Below, in pieces: positions 48,683-61,868 of a DNA stretch of 64,000 bases. The first letter of the stretch is position 1; each line of letters begins with the position of its first letter. Below the pieces are notes generated by a model that saw nothing but the letters and a program-made list of their open reading frames with translations, was not told the DNA's origin and ran no database searches. Position numbers and translations under genes: made by a program. The DNA comes from Crossaster papposus (taxonomy: Eukaryota > Echinodermata > Asteroidea > Velatida > Solasteridae), in contig JBAIAA010001140.1 of the NCBI GenBank assembly GCA_037893245.1, positions 124,001 to 188,000 on the forward strand, read 5' to 3'.

Positions 48683-51600
48683 ATATGTAAAGGGAAAGAA
48701 GTGTGCATACGAAATATGTAAAGGAAAAGAAGTGTGCATACGAAATATGTAAAGGGAAAGAGGTGTGCATAAGAAATATGTAAAGGGAAAGAAGTGTGCA
48801 TAAGAAATATGTAAAGGGAAAGAAGTGTGCATAAGAAATATGTAAAGGGAAAGAAGTGTGCATAAGAAATATGTAAAGGGAAAGAAGTGTGCATAAGAAA
48901 TATGTAAAGGGAAAGAAGTGTACATAAGAAATATGTAAAGGGAAAGAAGTGTGCATAAGAAATATGTAAAGGGAAAGAAGTGTGCATAAGAAATATGTAA
49001 AGGGAAAGAAGTGTGCATAAGAAATATGTAAAGAGAAAGAAGTGTGCATAAGAAATATGTAAAGGGAAAGAAGTGTGCATAAGAAATATGTAAAGGGAAA
49101 GAAGTGTGCATAAGAAATATGTAAAGGGAAAGAAGTGTGAATAAGAAATATGTAAAGGGAAAGAAGTGTGCATAAGAAATATGTAAAGGGAAAGAAGTGT
49201 GCATAAGAAATATGTAAAGGGAAAGAAGTGTGCATAAGAAATATGTAAAGGGAAAGAAGTGTGCATAAGAAATATGTAAAGGGAAAGAAGTGTGCATAAG
49301 AAATATGTAAAGGGAAAGAAGTGTGCATAAGAAATATGTAAAGGGAAAGAAGTGTGCATAAGAAATATGTAAAGGGAAAGAAGTGTGCATAAGAAATATG
49401 TAAAGGGAAAGAAGTGTGCATACGAAATATGTAAAGGAAAAGAAGTGTGCATACGAAATATGTAAAGGGAAAGAGGTGTGCATAAGAAATATGTAAAGGG
49501 AAAGAAGTGTGCATAAGAAATATGTAAAGGGAAAGAAGTGTGCATAAGAAATATGTAAAGGGAAAGAAGTGTGCATAAGAAATATGTAAAGGGAAAGAAG
49601 TGTGCATAAGAAATATGTAAAGGGAAAGAAGTGTACCTAAGAAATATGTAAAGGGAAAGAAGTGTGCATAAGAAATATGTAAAGGGAAAGAAGTGTGCAT
49701 AAGAAATATGTAAAGGGAAAGAAGTGTGCATAAGAAATATGTAAAGGGAAAGAAGTGTGCATAAGAAATATGTAAAGGGAAAGAAGTGTGCATAAGAAAT
49801 ATGTAAAGGGAAAGAAGTGTGCATAAGAAATATGTAAAGGGAAAGAAGTGTGAATAAGAAATATGTAAAGGGAAAGAAGTGTGCATAAGAAATATGTAAA
49901 GGGAAAGAAGTGTGCATAAGAAATATGTAAAGGGAAAGAAGTGTGCATAAGAAATATGTAAAGGGAAAGAAGTGTGCATAATAAATATGTAAAGGGAAAG
50001 AAGTGTGCATAAGAAATATGTAAAGGGAAAGAAGTGTGCATAAGAAATATGTAAAGGGAAAGAAGTGTGCATAAGAAATATGTAAAGGGAAAGAAGTGTG
50101 CATAAGAAATATGTAAAGGGAAAGAAGTGTGCATAAGAAATATGTAAAGAGAAAGAAGTGTGCATAAGTAATATGTAAAGGGAAAGAAGTGTGCATAAGA
50201 AATATGTAAAGGGAAAGAAGTGTGCATAAGAAATATGTAAAGGGAAAGAAGTGTGCATAAGAAATAAACACATGATGTGGGAACAAGCCCTCGAGTTAAA
50301 TATGTAAAGGGAAAGAAGTGTGCATAAGAAATAAACACATGATGTGGGAACAAGCCCTCGAGTTAAATATGTAAAGGGAAAGAAGTGTGCATAAGAAATA
50401 TGTAAAGGGAAAGAAGTGTGCATAAGAAATATGTAAAGAGAAAGAAGTGTGCATAAGAAATATGTAAAGGGAAAGAAGTGTGCATAAGAAATATGTAAAG
50501 GGAAAGAAGTGTGCATAAGAAATATGTAAAGGGAAAGAAGTGTGCATAAGAAATATGTAAAGGGAAAGAAGTGTGCATAAGAAATATGTAAAGGGAAAGA
50601 AGTGTGCATAAGAAATATGTAAAGGGAAAGAAGTGTGCATACGAAATATGTAAAGGAAAAGAAGTGTGCATACGAAATATGTAAAGGGAAAGAGGTGTGC
50701 ATAAGAAATATGTAAAGGGAAAGAAGTGTGCATAAGAAATATGTAAAGGGAAAGAAGTGTGCATAAGAAATATGTAAAGGGAAAGAAGTGTGCATAAGAA
50801 ATATGTAAAGGGAAAGAAGTGTGCATAAGAAATATGTAAAGGGAAAGAAGTGTACATAAGAAATATGTAAAGGGAAAGAAGTGTGCATAAGAAATATGTA
50901 AAGGGAAAGAAGTGTGCATAAGAAATATGTAAAGGGAAAGAAGTGTGCATAAGAAATATGTAAAGGGAAAGAAGTGTGCATAAGAAATATGTAAAGGGAA
51001 AGAAGTGTGAATAAGAAATATGTAAAGGGAAAGAAGTGTGCATAAGAAATATGTAAAGGGAAAGAAGTGTGCATAAGAAATATGTAAAGGGAAAGAAGTG
51101 TGCATAAGAAATATGTAAAGGGAAAGAAGTGTGCATAAGAAATATGTAAAGGGAAAGAAGTGTGCATAAGAAATATGTAAAGGGAAAGAAGTGTGCATAA
51201 GAAATATGTAAAGGGAAAGAAGTGTGCATAAGAAATATGTAAAGGGAAAGAAGTGTGCATAATAAATATGTAAAGGGAAAGAAGTGTGCATAAGAAATAT
51301 GTAAAGGGAAAGAAGTGTGCATAAGTAATATGTAAAGGGAAAGAAGTGTGCATAAGAAATATGTAAAGGGAAAGAAGTGTGCATAAGAAATATGTAAAGG
51401 GAAAGAAGTGTGCATAAGAAATATGTAAAGGGAAAGAAGTGTGCATAAGAAATATGTAAAGGGAAAGAAGTGTGCATAAGAAATATGTAAAGGGAAAGAA
51501 GTGTGCATAAGAAATATGTAAAGGGAAAGAAGTGTGCATAAGAAATATGTAAAGGGAAAGAAGTGTGCATAAGAAATATGTAAAGGGAAAGAAGTGTGCA

Positions 51601-52861
51601 TAAGAAATATGTAAAGGGAAAGAAGTGTGCATAAGAAATAAACACATGATGTGGGAACAAGCCCTCGAGTTAAATATGTAAAGGGAAAGAAGTGTGCATA
51701 AGAAATAAACACATGATGTGGGAACAAGCCCTCGAGTTAAATATGTAAAGCGAAAGAAGTGTGCATAAGAAATATGTAAAGGGAAAGAAGTGTGCATAAG
51801 AAATATGTAAAGGGAAAGAAGTGTGCATAAGAAATATGTAAAGGGAAAGAAGTGTGCATAAGAAATATGTAAAGGGAAAGAAGTGTGCATAAGAAATATG
51901 TAAAGGGAAAGAAGTGTGCATAAGAAATATGTAAAGGGAAAGAAGTGTGCATAAGAAATATGTAAAGGGAAAGAAGTGTGCATAAGAAATATGTAAAGGG
52001 AAAGAAGTGTGCATAAGAAATATGTAAAGGGAAAGAAGTGTGCACAAGAAATATGTAAAGGGAAAGAAGTGTGCATAAGAAATATGTAAAGGGAAAGAAG
52101 TGTGCATAAGAAATATGTAAAGGGAAAGAAGTGTGCATAAGAAATATGTAAAGGGAAAGAAGTGTGCATAAGAAATATGTAAAGGGAAAGAAGTGTGCAT
52201 AAGAAATATGTAAAGGGAAAGAAGTGTGCATAAGAAATATGTAAAGGGAAAGAAGTGTGCATAAGAAATATGTAAAGGGAAAGAAGTGTGCATAAGAAAT
52301 ATGTAAAGGGACAGAAGTGTGCATAAGAAATATGTAAAGGGAAAGAAGTGTGCATAAGAAATATGTAAAGGGAAAGAAGTGTGCATAAGAAATATGTAAA
52401 GGGAAAGAAGTGTGCATAAGAAATATGTAAAGGGAAAGAAGTGTGCATAAGAAATATGTAAAGGGAAAGAAGTGTGCATAAGAAATATGTAAAGGGAAAG
52501 AAGTGTGCATAAGAAATATGTAAAGGGAAAGAAGTGTGCATAAGAAATATGTAAAGGGAAAGAAGTGTGCATAAGAAATATGTAAAGGGAAAGAAGTGTG
52601 CATAAGAAATATGTAAAGGGAAAGAAGTGTGCATAAGAAATATGTAAAGGGAAAGAAGTGTGCATAAGAAATATGTAAAGGGAAAGAAGTGTGCATAAGA
52701 AATATGTAAAGGGAAAGAAGTGTGCATAAGAAATATGTAAAGGGAAAGAAGTGTGCATAAGAAATATGTAAAGGGAAAGAAGTGTGCATAAGAAATATGT
52801 AAAGGGAAAGAAGTGTGCATAAGAAATAAACACATGATGTGGGAACAAGCCCTCGAGTTAA
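48683..52861 (+). repeat. 4,396-bp tandem duplication, copy 2
   Basis: Counterpart of 44287-48465: modules at 48706, 49419 and 50638, doublets at 50264/50331 and 51638/51705, single B at 52826. The match ends after 52861, where the CCCGCGAG B at 53017 follows. Confidence 0.88.
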
Positions 52862-54663
52862 ATATGTAAAGGGAAAGAAGTGTGCATAAGAAATATGTAA
52901 AGGGAAAGAAGTGTGCATAAGAAATATGTAAAGGGAAAGAAGTGTGCATAAGAAATATGTAAAGGGAAAGAAGTGTGCATAAGAAATATGTAAAGGGAAA
53001 GAAGTGTGCATAAGAAATAAACACATGATGTGGGAACAAGCCCGCGAGTTAAATATGTAAAGGGAAAGAAGTGTGCATAAGAAATATGTAAAGGGAAAGA
53101 AGTGTGCATAAGAAATATGTAAAGGGAAAGAAGTGTGCATAAGAAATATGTAAAGGGAAAGAAGTGTGCATAAGAAATATGTAAAGGGAAAGAAGTGAGC
53201 ATAAGAAATAATAAAGGGAAAGAAGTGTGCATAAGAAATATGTAAAGGGAAAGAAGTGTGCATAAGAAATATGTAAAGGGAAAGAAGTGTGCATAAGAAA
53301 TATGTAAAGGGAAAGAAGTGTGCATAAGAAATATGTAAAGGGAAAGAAGTGTGCATAAGAAATATGTAAAGGGAAAGAAGTGTGCATAAGAAATATGTAA
53401 AGGGAAAGAAGTGTGCATAAGAAATATGTAAAGGGAAAGAAGTGTGCATAAGAAATATGTAAAGGGAAAGAAGTGTGCATAAGAAATATGTAAAGGGAAA
53501 GAAGTGTGCATAAGAAATATGTAAAGGGAAAGAAGTGTGCATAAAAAATATGTAAAGGGAAAGAAGTGTGCATAAGAAATATGTAAAGGGAAAGAAGTGT
53601 GCATAAGAAATATGTAAAGGGAAAGAAGTGTGCATAAGAAATATGTAAAGGGAAAGAAGTGTGCATAAGAAATATGTAAAGGGAAAGAAGTGTGCCTAAG
53701 AAATATGTAAAGGGAAAGAAGTGTGCATAAGAAATATGTAAAGGGAAAGAAGTGTGCATAAGAAATATGTAAAGGGAAAGAAGTGTGCATAAGAAATATG
53801 TAAAGGGAAAGAAGTGTGCATAAGAAATATGTAAAGGGAAAGAAGTGTGCATAAGAAATATGTAAAGGGAAAGAAGTGTGCATAAGAAATATGTAAAGGG
53901 AAAGAAGTGTGCATAAGAAATATGTAAAGGGAAAGAAGTGTGCATAAGAAATATGTAAAGGGAAAGAAGTGTGCATAAGAAATATGTAAAGGGAAAGAAG
54001 TGTGCATACGAAATATGTAAAGGAAAAGAAGTGTGCATACGAAATATGTAAAGGGAAAGAGGTGTGCATAAGAAATATGTAAAGGGAAAGAAGTGTGCAT
54101 AAGAAATATGTAAAGGGAAAGAAGTGTGCATAAGAAATATGTAAAGGGAAAGAAGTGTGCATAAGAAATATGTAAAGGGAAAGAAGTGTGCATAAGAAAT
54201 ATGTAAAGGGAAAGAAGTGTACCTAAGAAATATGTAAAGGGAAAGAAGTGTGCATAAGAAATATGTAAAGGGAAAGAAGTGTGCATAAGAAATATGTAAA
54301 GGGAAAGAAGTGTGCATAAGAAATATGTAAAGGGAAAGAAGTGTGCATAAGAAATATGTAAAGGGAAAGAAGTGTGCATAAGAAATATGTAAAGGGAAAG
54401 AAGTGTGCATAAGAAATATGTAAAGGGAAAGAAGTGTGCATAAGAAATATGTAAAGGGAAAGAAGTGTGCATAAGAAATATGTAAAGGGAAAGAAGTGTG
54501 CATAAGAAATATGTAAAGGGAAAGAAGTGTGCATAAGAAATATGTAAAGAGAAAGAAGTGTGCATAAGTAATATGTAAAGGGAAAGAAGTGTGCATAAGA
54601 AATATGTAAAGGGAAAGAAGTGTGCATAAGAAATATGTAAAGGGAAAGAAGTGTGCATAAGAA

Positions 54664-56305
54664 ATAAACACATGATGTGGGAACAAGCCCTCGAGTTAAA
54701 TATGTAAAGGGAAAGAAGTGTGCATAAGAAATAAACACATGATGTGGGAACAAGCCCTCGAGTTAAATATGTAAAGGGAAAGAAGTGTGCATAAGAAATA
54801 TGTAAAGGGAAAGAAGTGTGCATAAGAAATATGTAAAGAGAAAGAAGTGTGCATAAGAAATATGTAAAGGGAAAGAAGTGTGCATAAGAAATATGTAAAG
54901 GGAAAGAAGTGTGCATAAGAAATATGTAAAGGGAAAGAAGTGTGCATAAGAAATATGTAAAGGGAAAGAAGTGTGCATAAGAAATATGTAAAGGGAAAGA
55001 AGTGTGCATAAGAAATATGTAAAGGGAAAGAAGTGTGCATACGAAATATGTAAAGGAAAAGAAGTGTGCATACGAAATATGTAAAGGGAAAGAGGTGTGC
55101 ATAAGAAATATGTAAAGGGAAAGAAGTGTGCATAAGAAATATGTAAAGGGAAAGAAGTGTGCATAAGAAATATGTAAAGGGAAAGAAGTGTGCATAAGAA
55201 ATATGTAAAGGGAAAGAAGTGTGCATAAGAAATATGTAAAGGGAAAGAAGTGTACATAAGAAATATGTAAAGGGAAAGAAGTGTGCATAAGAAATATGTA
55301 AAGGGAAAGAAGTGTGCATAAGAAATATGTAAAGGGAAAGAAGTGTGCATAAGAAATATGTAAAGGGAAAGAAGTGTGCATAAGAAATATGTAAAGGGAA
55401 AGAAGTGTGAATAAGAAATATGTAAAGGGAAAGAAGTGTGCATAAGAAATATGTAAAGGGAAAGAAGTGTGCATAAGAAATATGTAAAGGGAAAGAAGTG
55501 TGCATAAGAAATATGTAAAGGGAAAGAAGTGTGCATAAGAAATATGTAAAGGGAAAGAAGTGTGCATAAGAAATATGTAAAGGGAAAGAAGTGTGCATAA
55601 GAAATATGTAAAGGGAAAGAAGTGTGCATAAGAAATATGTAAAGGGAAAGAAGTGTGCATAATAAATATGTAAAGGGAAAGAAGTGTGCATAAGAAATAT
55701 GTAAAGGGAAAGAAGTGTGCATAAGTAATATGTAAAGGGAAAGAAGTGTGCATAAGAAATATGTAAAGGGAAAGAAGTGTGCATAAGAAATATGTAAAGG
55801 GAAAGAAGTGTGCATAAGAAATAAACACATGATGTGGGAACAAGCCCTCGAGTTAAATATGTAAAGGGAAAGAAGTGTGCATAAGAAATAAACACATGAT
55901 GTGGGAACAAGCCCTCGAGTTAAATATGTAAAGGGAAAGAAGTGTGCATAAGAAATATGTAAAGGGAAAGAAGTGTGCATAAGAAATATGTAAAGGGAAA
56001 GAAGTGTGCATAAGAAATATGTAAAGGGAAAGAAGTGTGCATAAGAAATATGTAAAGGGAAAGAAGTGTGCATAAGAAATATGTAAAGGGAAAGAAGTGT
56101 GCATAAGAAATATGTAAAGGGAAAGAAGTGTGCATAAGAAATATGTAAAGGGAAAGAAGTGTGCATAAGAAATATGTAAAGGGAAAGAAGTGTGCATAAG
56201 AAATAAACACATGATGTGGGAACAAGCCCTCGAGTTAAATATGTAAAGGGAAAGAAGTGTGCATAAGAAATAAACACATGATGTGGGAACAAGCCCTCGA
56301 GTTAA
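54664..56305 (+). repeat. Three-doublet block, copy 2
   Basis: Counterpart of 33886-35527 with the identical B spacing series. The CATACG module begins 307 bp after the preceding B instead of 245 bp, while the total length is unchanged, so A units were both gained and lost. Confidence 0.88.
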
Positions 56306-59300
56306 ATATGTAAAGGGAAAGAAGTGTGCATAAGAAATATGTAAAGGGAAAGAAGTGTGCATAAGAAATTTGTAAAGGGAAAGAAGTGTGCATAAGAAAT
56401 ATGTAAAGGGAAAGAAGTGTGCATAAGAAATATGTAAAGGGAAAGAAGTGTGCATAAGAAATATGTAAAGGGAAAGAAGTGTGCACAAGAAATATGTAAA
56501 GGGAAAGAAGTGTGCATAAGAAATATGTAAAGGGAAAGAAGTGTGCATAAGAAATATGTAAAGGGAAAGAAGTGTGCATAAGAAATATGTAAAGGGAAAG
56601 AAGTGTGCATAAGAAATATGTAAAGGGAAAGAAGTGTGCATAAGAAATATGTAAAGGGAAAGAAGTGTGCATAAGAAATATGTAAAGGGACAGAAGTGTG
56701 CATAAGAAATATGTAAAGGGAAAGAAGTGTGCATAAGAAATATGTAAAGGGAAAGAAGTGTGCATAAGAAATATGTAAAGGGAAAGAAGTGTGCATAAGA
56801 AATATGTAAAGGGAAAGAAGTGTGCATAAGAAATATGTAAAGGGAAAGAAGTGTGCATAAGAAATATGTAAAGGGAAAGAAGTGTGCATAAGAAATATGT
56901 AAAGGGAAAGAAGTGTGCATAAGAAATATGTAAAGGGAAAGAAGTGTGCATAAGAAATATGTAAAGGGAAAGAAGTGTGCATAAGAAATATGTAAAGGGA
57001 AAGAAGTGTGCATAAGAAATATGTAAAGGGAAAGAAGTGTGCATAAGAAATATGTAAAGGGAAAGAAGTGTGCATAAGAAATATGTAAAGGGACAGAAGT
57101 GTGCATAAGAAATATGTAAAGGGAAAGAAGTGTGCATAAGAAATATTTAAAGGGAAAGAAGTGTGCATAAGAAATATGTAAAGGGAAAGAAGTGTGCATA
57201 AGAAATATGTAAAGGGAAAGAAGTGTGCATAAGAAATATGTAAAGGGAAAGAAGTGTGCATAAGAAATATGTAAAGGGAAAGAAGTGTGCATAAGAAATA
57301 TGTAAAGGGAAAGAAGTGTGCATAAGAAATATGTAAAGGGAAAGAAGTGTGCATAAGAAATATGTAAAGGGAAAGAAGTGTGCATAAGAAATATGTAAAG
57401 GGAAAGAAGTGTGCATAAGAAATATGTAAAGGGAAAGAAGTGTGCATAAGAAATATGTAAAGGGAAAGAAGTGTGCATAAGAAATAAACACATGATGTGG
57501 GAACAAGCCCTCGAGTTAAATATGTAAAGGGAAAGAAGTGTGCATAAGAAATATGTAAAGGGAAAGAAGTGTGCATAAGAAATATGTAAAGGGAAAGAAG
57601 TGTGCATAAGAAATATGTAAAGGGAAAGAAGTGTGCATAAGAAATATGTAAAGGGAAAGAAGTGAGCATAAGAAATAATAAAGGGAAAGAAGTGTGCATA
57701 AGAAATATGTAAAGGGAAAGAAGTGTGCATAAGAAATATGTAAAGGGAAAGAAGTGTGCATAAGAAATATGTAAAGGGAAAGAAGTGTGCATAAGAAATA
57801 TGTAAAGGGAAAGAAGTGTGCATAAGAAATATGTAAAGGAAAAGAAGTGTGCATAAGAAATATGTAAAGGGAAAGAAGTGTGCATAAGACATATGTAAAG
57901 GGAAAGAAGTGTGCATAAGAAATATGTAAAGGGAAAGAAGTGTGCATAAGAAATATGTAAAGGGAAAGAAGTGTGCATAAGAAATATGTAAAGGGAAAGA
58001 AGTGTGCATAAGAAATATGTAAAGGGAAAGAAGTGTGCATAAGAAATATGTAAAGGGAAAGAAGTGTTCATAAGAAATATGTAAAGGGAAAGAAGTGTGC
58101 ATAAGAAATATGTAAAGGGAAAGAAGTGTGCATAAGAAATATGTAAAGGGAAAGAAGTGTGCATAAGAAATAAACACATGATGTGGGAACAAGCCCTCGA
58201 GTTAAATATGTAAAGGGAAAGAAGTGTGCATAAGAAATATGTAAAGGGAAAGAAGTGTGCATAAGAAATATGTAAAGGGAAAGAAGTGTGCATAAGAAAT
58301 ATGTAAAGGGAAAGAAGTGTGCATAAGAAATATGTAAAGGGAAAGAATTGTGCATAAGAAATATGTAAAGGGAAAGAAGTGTGCATAAGAAATAAACACA
58401 TGATGTGGGAACAAGCCCTCGAGTTAAATATGTAAAGGGAAAGAAGTGTGCATAAGAAATATGTAAAGGGAAAGAAGTGTGCATAAGAAATATGTAAAGG
58501 GAAAGAAGTGTGCATAAGAAATATGTAAAGGGAAAGAAGTGTGCATAAGAAATATGTAAAGGGAAAGAAGTGTGCATAAGAAATATGTAAAGGGAAAGAA
58601 GTGTGCATAAGAAATATGTAAAGGGAAAGAAGTGTGCATAAGAAATATGTAAAGGGAAAGAAGTGTGCATAAGAAATATGTAAAGGGAAAGAAGTGTGCA
58701 TAAGAAATATGTAAAGGGAAAGAAGTGTGCATAATAAATATGTAAAGGGAAAGAAGTGTGCATAGGAAATATGTAAAGGGAAAGAAGTGTGCATAAGAAA
58801 TATGTAAAGGGAAAGAAGTGTGCATAAGAAATAATAAAGGGAAAGAAGTGTGCATAAGAAATATGTAAAGGGAAAGAAGTGTGCATAAGAAATATGTAAA
58901 GGGAAAGAAGTGTGCATAAGAAATAAACACATGATGTGGGAACAAGCCCTCGAGTTAAATATGTAAAGGGAATGAAGTGTGCATAAGAAATATGTAAAGG
59001 GAAAGAAGTGTGCATAAGAAATAAACACATGATGTGGGAACAAGCCCTCGAGTTAAATATGTAAAGAGAAAGAAGTGTGCATAAGAAATATGTAAAGGGA
59101 AAGAAGTGTGCATAAGAAATATGTAAAGGGAAAGAAGTGTGCATAAGAAATATGTAAAGGGAAAGAAGTGTGCATAAGAAATATGTAAAGGGAAAGAAGT
59201 GTGCATAAGAAATATGTAAAGGGAAAGAAGTGTGCATAAGAAATAAACACATGATGTGGGAACAAGCCCTCGAGTTAAATATGTAAAGGGAAAGAAGTGT

Positions 59301-60238
59301 GCATAAGAAATATGTAAAGGGAAAGAAGTGTGCATAAGAAATATGTAAAGGGAAAGAAGTGTGCATAAGAAATATGTAAAGGGAAAGAAGTGTGCATAAG
59401 AAATATGTAAAGGGAAAGAAGTGTGCATAAGAAATATGTAAAGGGAAAGAAGTGTGCATAAGAAATATGTAAAGGGAAAGAAGTGTGCATAAGACATATG
59501 TAAAGGGAAAGAAGTGTGCATAAGAAATATGTAAAGGGAAAGAAGTGTGCATAAGAAATATGTAAAGGGAAAGAAGTGTGCATAAGAAATATGTAAAGGG
59601 AAAGAAGTGTGCATAAGAAATATGTAAAGGGAAAGAAGTGTGCATAAGAAATATGTAAAGGGAAAGAAGTGTGCATAAGCAATATGTAAAGGGAAAGAAG
59701 TGTGCATAAGAAATATGTAAAGGGAAAGAAGTGTGCATAAGAAATATGTAAAGGGAAAGAAGTGTGCATAAGAAATATGTAAAGGGAAAGAAGTGTGCAT
59801 AAGAAATATGTAAAGGGAAAGAAGTGTGCATAAGAAATATGTAAAGGGAAAGAAGTGTGCATAAGAAATATGTAAAGGGAAAGAAGTGTGCATAAGAAAT
59901 ATGTAAAGGGAAAGAAGTGTGCATAAGAAATATGTAAAGGGAAAGAAGTGTGCATAAGAAATATGTAAAGGGAAAGAAGTGTGCATAAGAAATATGTAAA
60001 GGGAAAGAAGTGTGCATAATAAATATGTAAAGGGAAAGAAGTGTGCATACGAAATATGTAAAGGGAAAGAAGTGTGCATAGGAAATATGTAAAGGGAAAG
60101 AAGTGTGCATAAGCAATATGTAAAGGGAAAGAAGTGTGCATAAGAAATAATAAAGGGAAAGAAGTGTGCATAAGAAATATGTAAAGGGAAAGAAGTGTGC
60201 ATAAGAAATATGTAAAGGGAAAGAAGTGTGCATAAGAA

Positions 60239-61053
60239 ATAAACACATGATGTGGGAACAAGCCCTCGAGTTAAATATGTAAAGGGAAAGAAGTGTGCAT
60301 AAGAAATATGTAAAGGGAAAGAAGTGTGCATAAGAAATATGTAAAGGGAAAGAAGTGTGCATAAGAAATATGTAAAGGGAAAGAAGTGTGCATAAGAAAT
60401 ATGTAAAGGGAAAGAAGTGTGCATAAGAAATAAACACATGATGTGGGAACAAGCCCTCGAGTTAAATATGTAAAGGGAAAGAAGTGTGCATAAGAAATAT
60501 GTAAAGGGAAAGAAGTGTGCATAAGAAATATGTAAAGGGAAAGAAGTGTGCATAAGAAATATGTAAAGGGAAAGAAGTGTGCATAAGAAATATGTAAAGG
60601 GAAAGAAGTGTGCATAAGAAATATGTAAATGGAAAGAAGTGTGCATAAGAAATATGTAAAGGGAAAGAAGTGTGCATAAGAAATATGTAAAGGGAAAGAA
60701 GTGTGCATAAGAAATATGTAAAGGGAAAGAAGTGTGCATAAGAAATATGTAAAGGGAAAGAAGTGTGCATAAGAAATATGTAAAGGGAAAGAAGTGTGCA
60801 TAAGAAATATGTAAAGGGAAAGAAGTGTGCATAAGAAATATGTAAAGGGAAAGAAGTGTGCATACGAAATATGTAAAGGGAAAGAAGTGTGCATAGGAAA
60901 TATGTAAAGGGAAAGAAGTGTGCATAAGAAATATGTAAAGGGAAAGAAGTGTGCATAAGAAATAATAAAGGGAAAGAAGTGTGCATAAGAAATATGTAAA
61001 GGGAAAGAAGTGTGCATAAGAAATATGTAAAGGGAAAGAAGTGTGCATAAGAA
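60239..61053 (+). repeat. 815-bp tandem duplication, copy 1
   Basis: B elements at 60239 and 60430, then a pure A block with an AAATGGAAAG unit near 60,630, CATACG (60861), CATAGG and a short A (about 60,964), followed by the next B at 61054. Every one of these recurs 815 bp later. Confidence 0.9.
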
Positions 61054-61868
61054 ATAAACACATGATGTGGGAACAAGCCCTCGAGTTAAATATGTAAAGG
61101 GAAAGAAGTGTGCATAAGAAATATGTAAAGGGAAAGAAGTGTGCATAAGAAATATGTAAAGGGAAAGAAGTGTGCATAAGAAATATGTAAAGGGAAAGAA
61201 GTGTGCATAAGAAATATGTAAAGGGAAAGAAGTGTGCATAAGAAATAAACACATGATGTGGGAACAAGCCCTCGAGTTAAATATGTAAAGGGAAAGAAGT
61301 GTGCATAAGAAATATGTAAAGGGAAAGAAGTGTGCATAAGAAATATGTAAAGGGAAAGAAGTGTGCATAAGAAATATGTAAAGGGAAAGAAGTGTGCATA
61401 AGAAATATGTAAAGGGAAAGAAGTGTGCATAAGAAATATGTAAATGGAAAGAAGTGTGCATAAGAAATATGTAAAGGGAAAGAAGTGTGCATAAGAAATA
61501 TGTAAAGGGAAAGAAGTGTGCATAAGAAATATGTAAAGGGAAAGAAGTGTGCATAAGAAATATGTAAAGGGAAAGAAGTGTGCATAAGAAATATGTAAAG
61601 GGAAAGAAGTGTGCATAAGAAATATGTAAAGGGAAAGAAGTGTGCATAAGAAATATGTAAAGGGAAAGAAGTGTGCATACGAAATATGTAAAGGGAAAGA
61701 AGTGTGCATAGGAAATATGTAAAGGGAAAGAAGTGTGCATAAGAAATATGTAAAGGGAAAGAAGTGTGCATAAGAAATAATAAAGGGAAAGAAGTGTGCA
61801 TAAGAAATATGTAAAGGGAAAGAAGTGTGCATAAGAAATATGTAAGGGGAAAGAAGTGTGCATAAGAA
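61054..61868 (+). repeat. 815-bp tandem duplication, copy 2
   Basis: B elements at 61054 and 61245, AAATGGAAAG near 61,445, CATACG (61676), CATAGG and a short A, then B at 61869, which carries a private CCCTTGAG. A private AAGGGGAAAG unit lies near 61,845. The CATACG/CATAGG/short-A ending also precedes the B elements at 60239 and 62989. Confidence 0.9.

Larger units (their letters stand above)
33886..57483 (+). repeat. Zone III: higher-order repeats bounded by B-A-B doublets
   Basis: B starts: 33886, 33953, 35043, 35110, 35425, 35492, 36861, 37052, 37986, 38177, 40010, 40077, 41787, 41854, 43936, 44003, 45868, 45935, 47242, 47309, 48430, 50264, 50331, 51638, 51705, 52826, 53017, 54664, 54731, 55821, 55888, 56203, 56270. 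Thirteen pairs are 67 bp apart (one A between two B), and three pairs are 191 bp apart. Between doublets lie pure A blocks of roughly 1.1-2.1 kb containing the CATACG module. All B elements are B1; CCCGCGAG variants at 37052, 38177 and 53017 lose the XhoI site. Confidence 0.85.

Noticed and set aside
41819-49576. 2,585-residue minus-strand open frame, and the many shorter ones, as genes
   Set aside because: They are translations of the satellite: the frame is open only because the A minus strand lacks stops, the product is a perfect 31-residue repeat, ends fall at B elements or random variants, and overlapping frames are all equally open. No start context, domain or independent conservation is visible.
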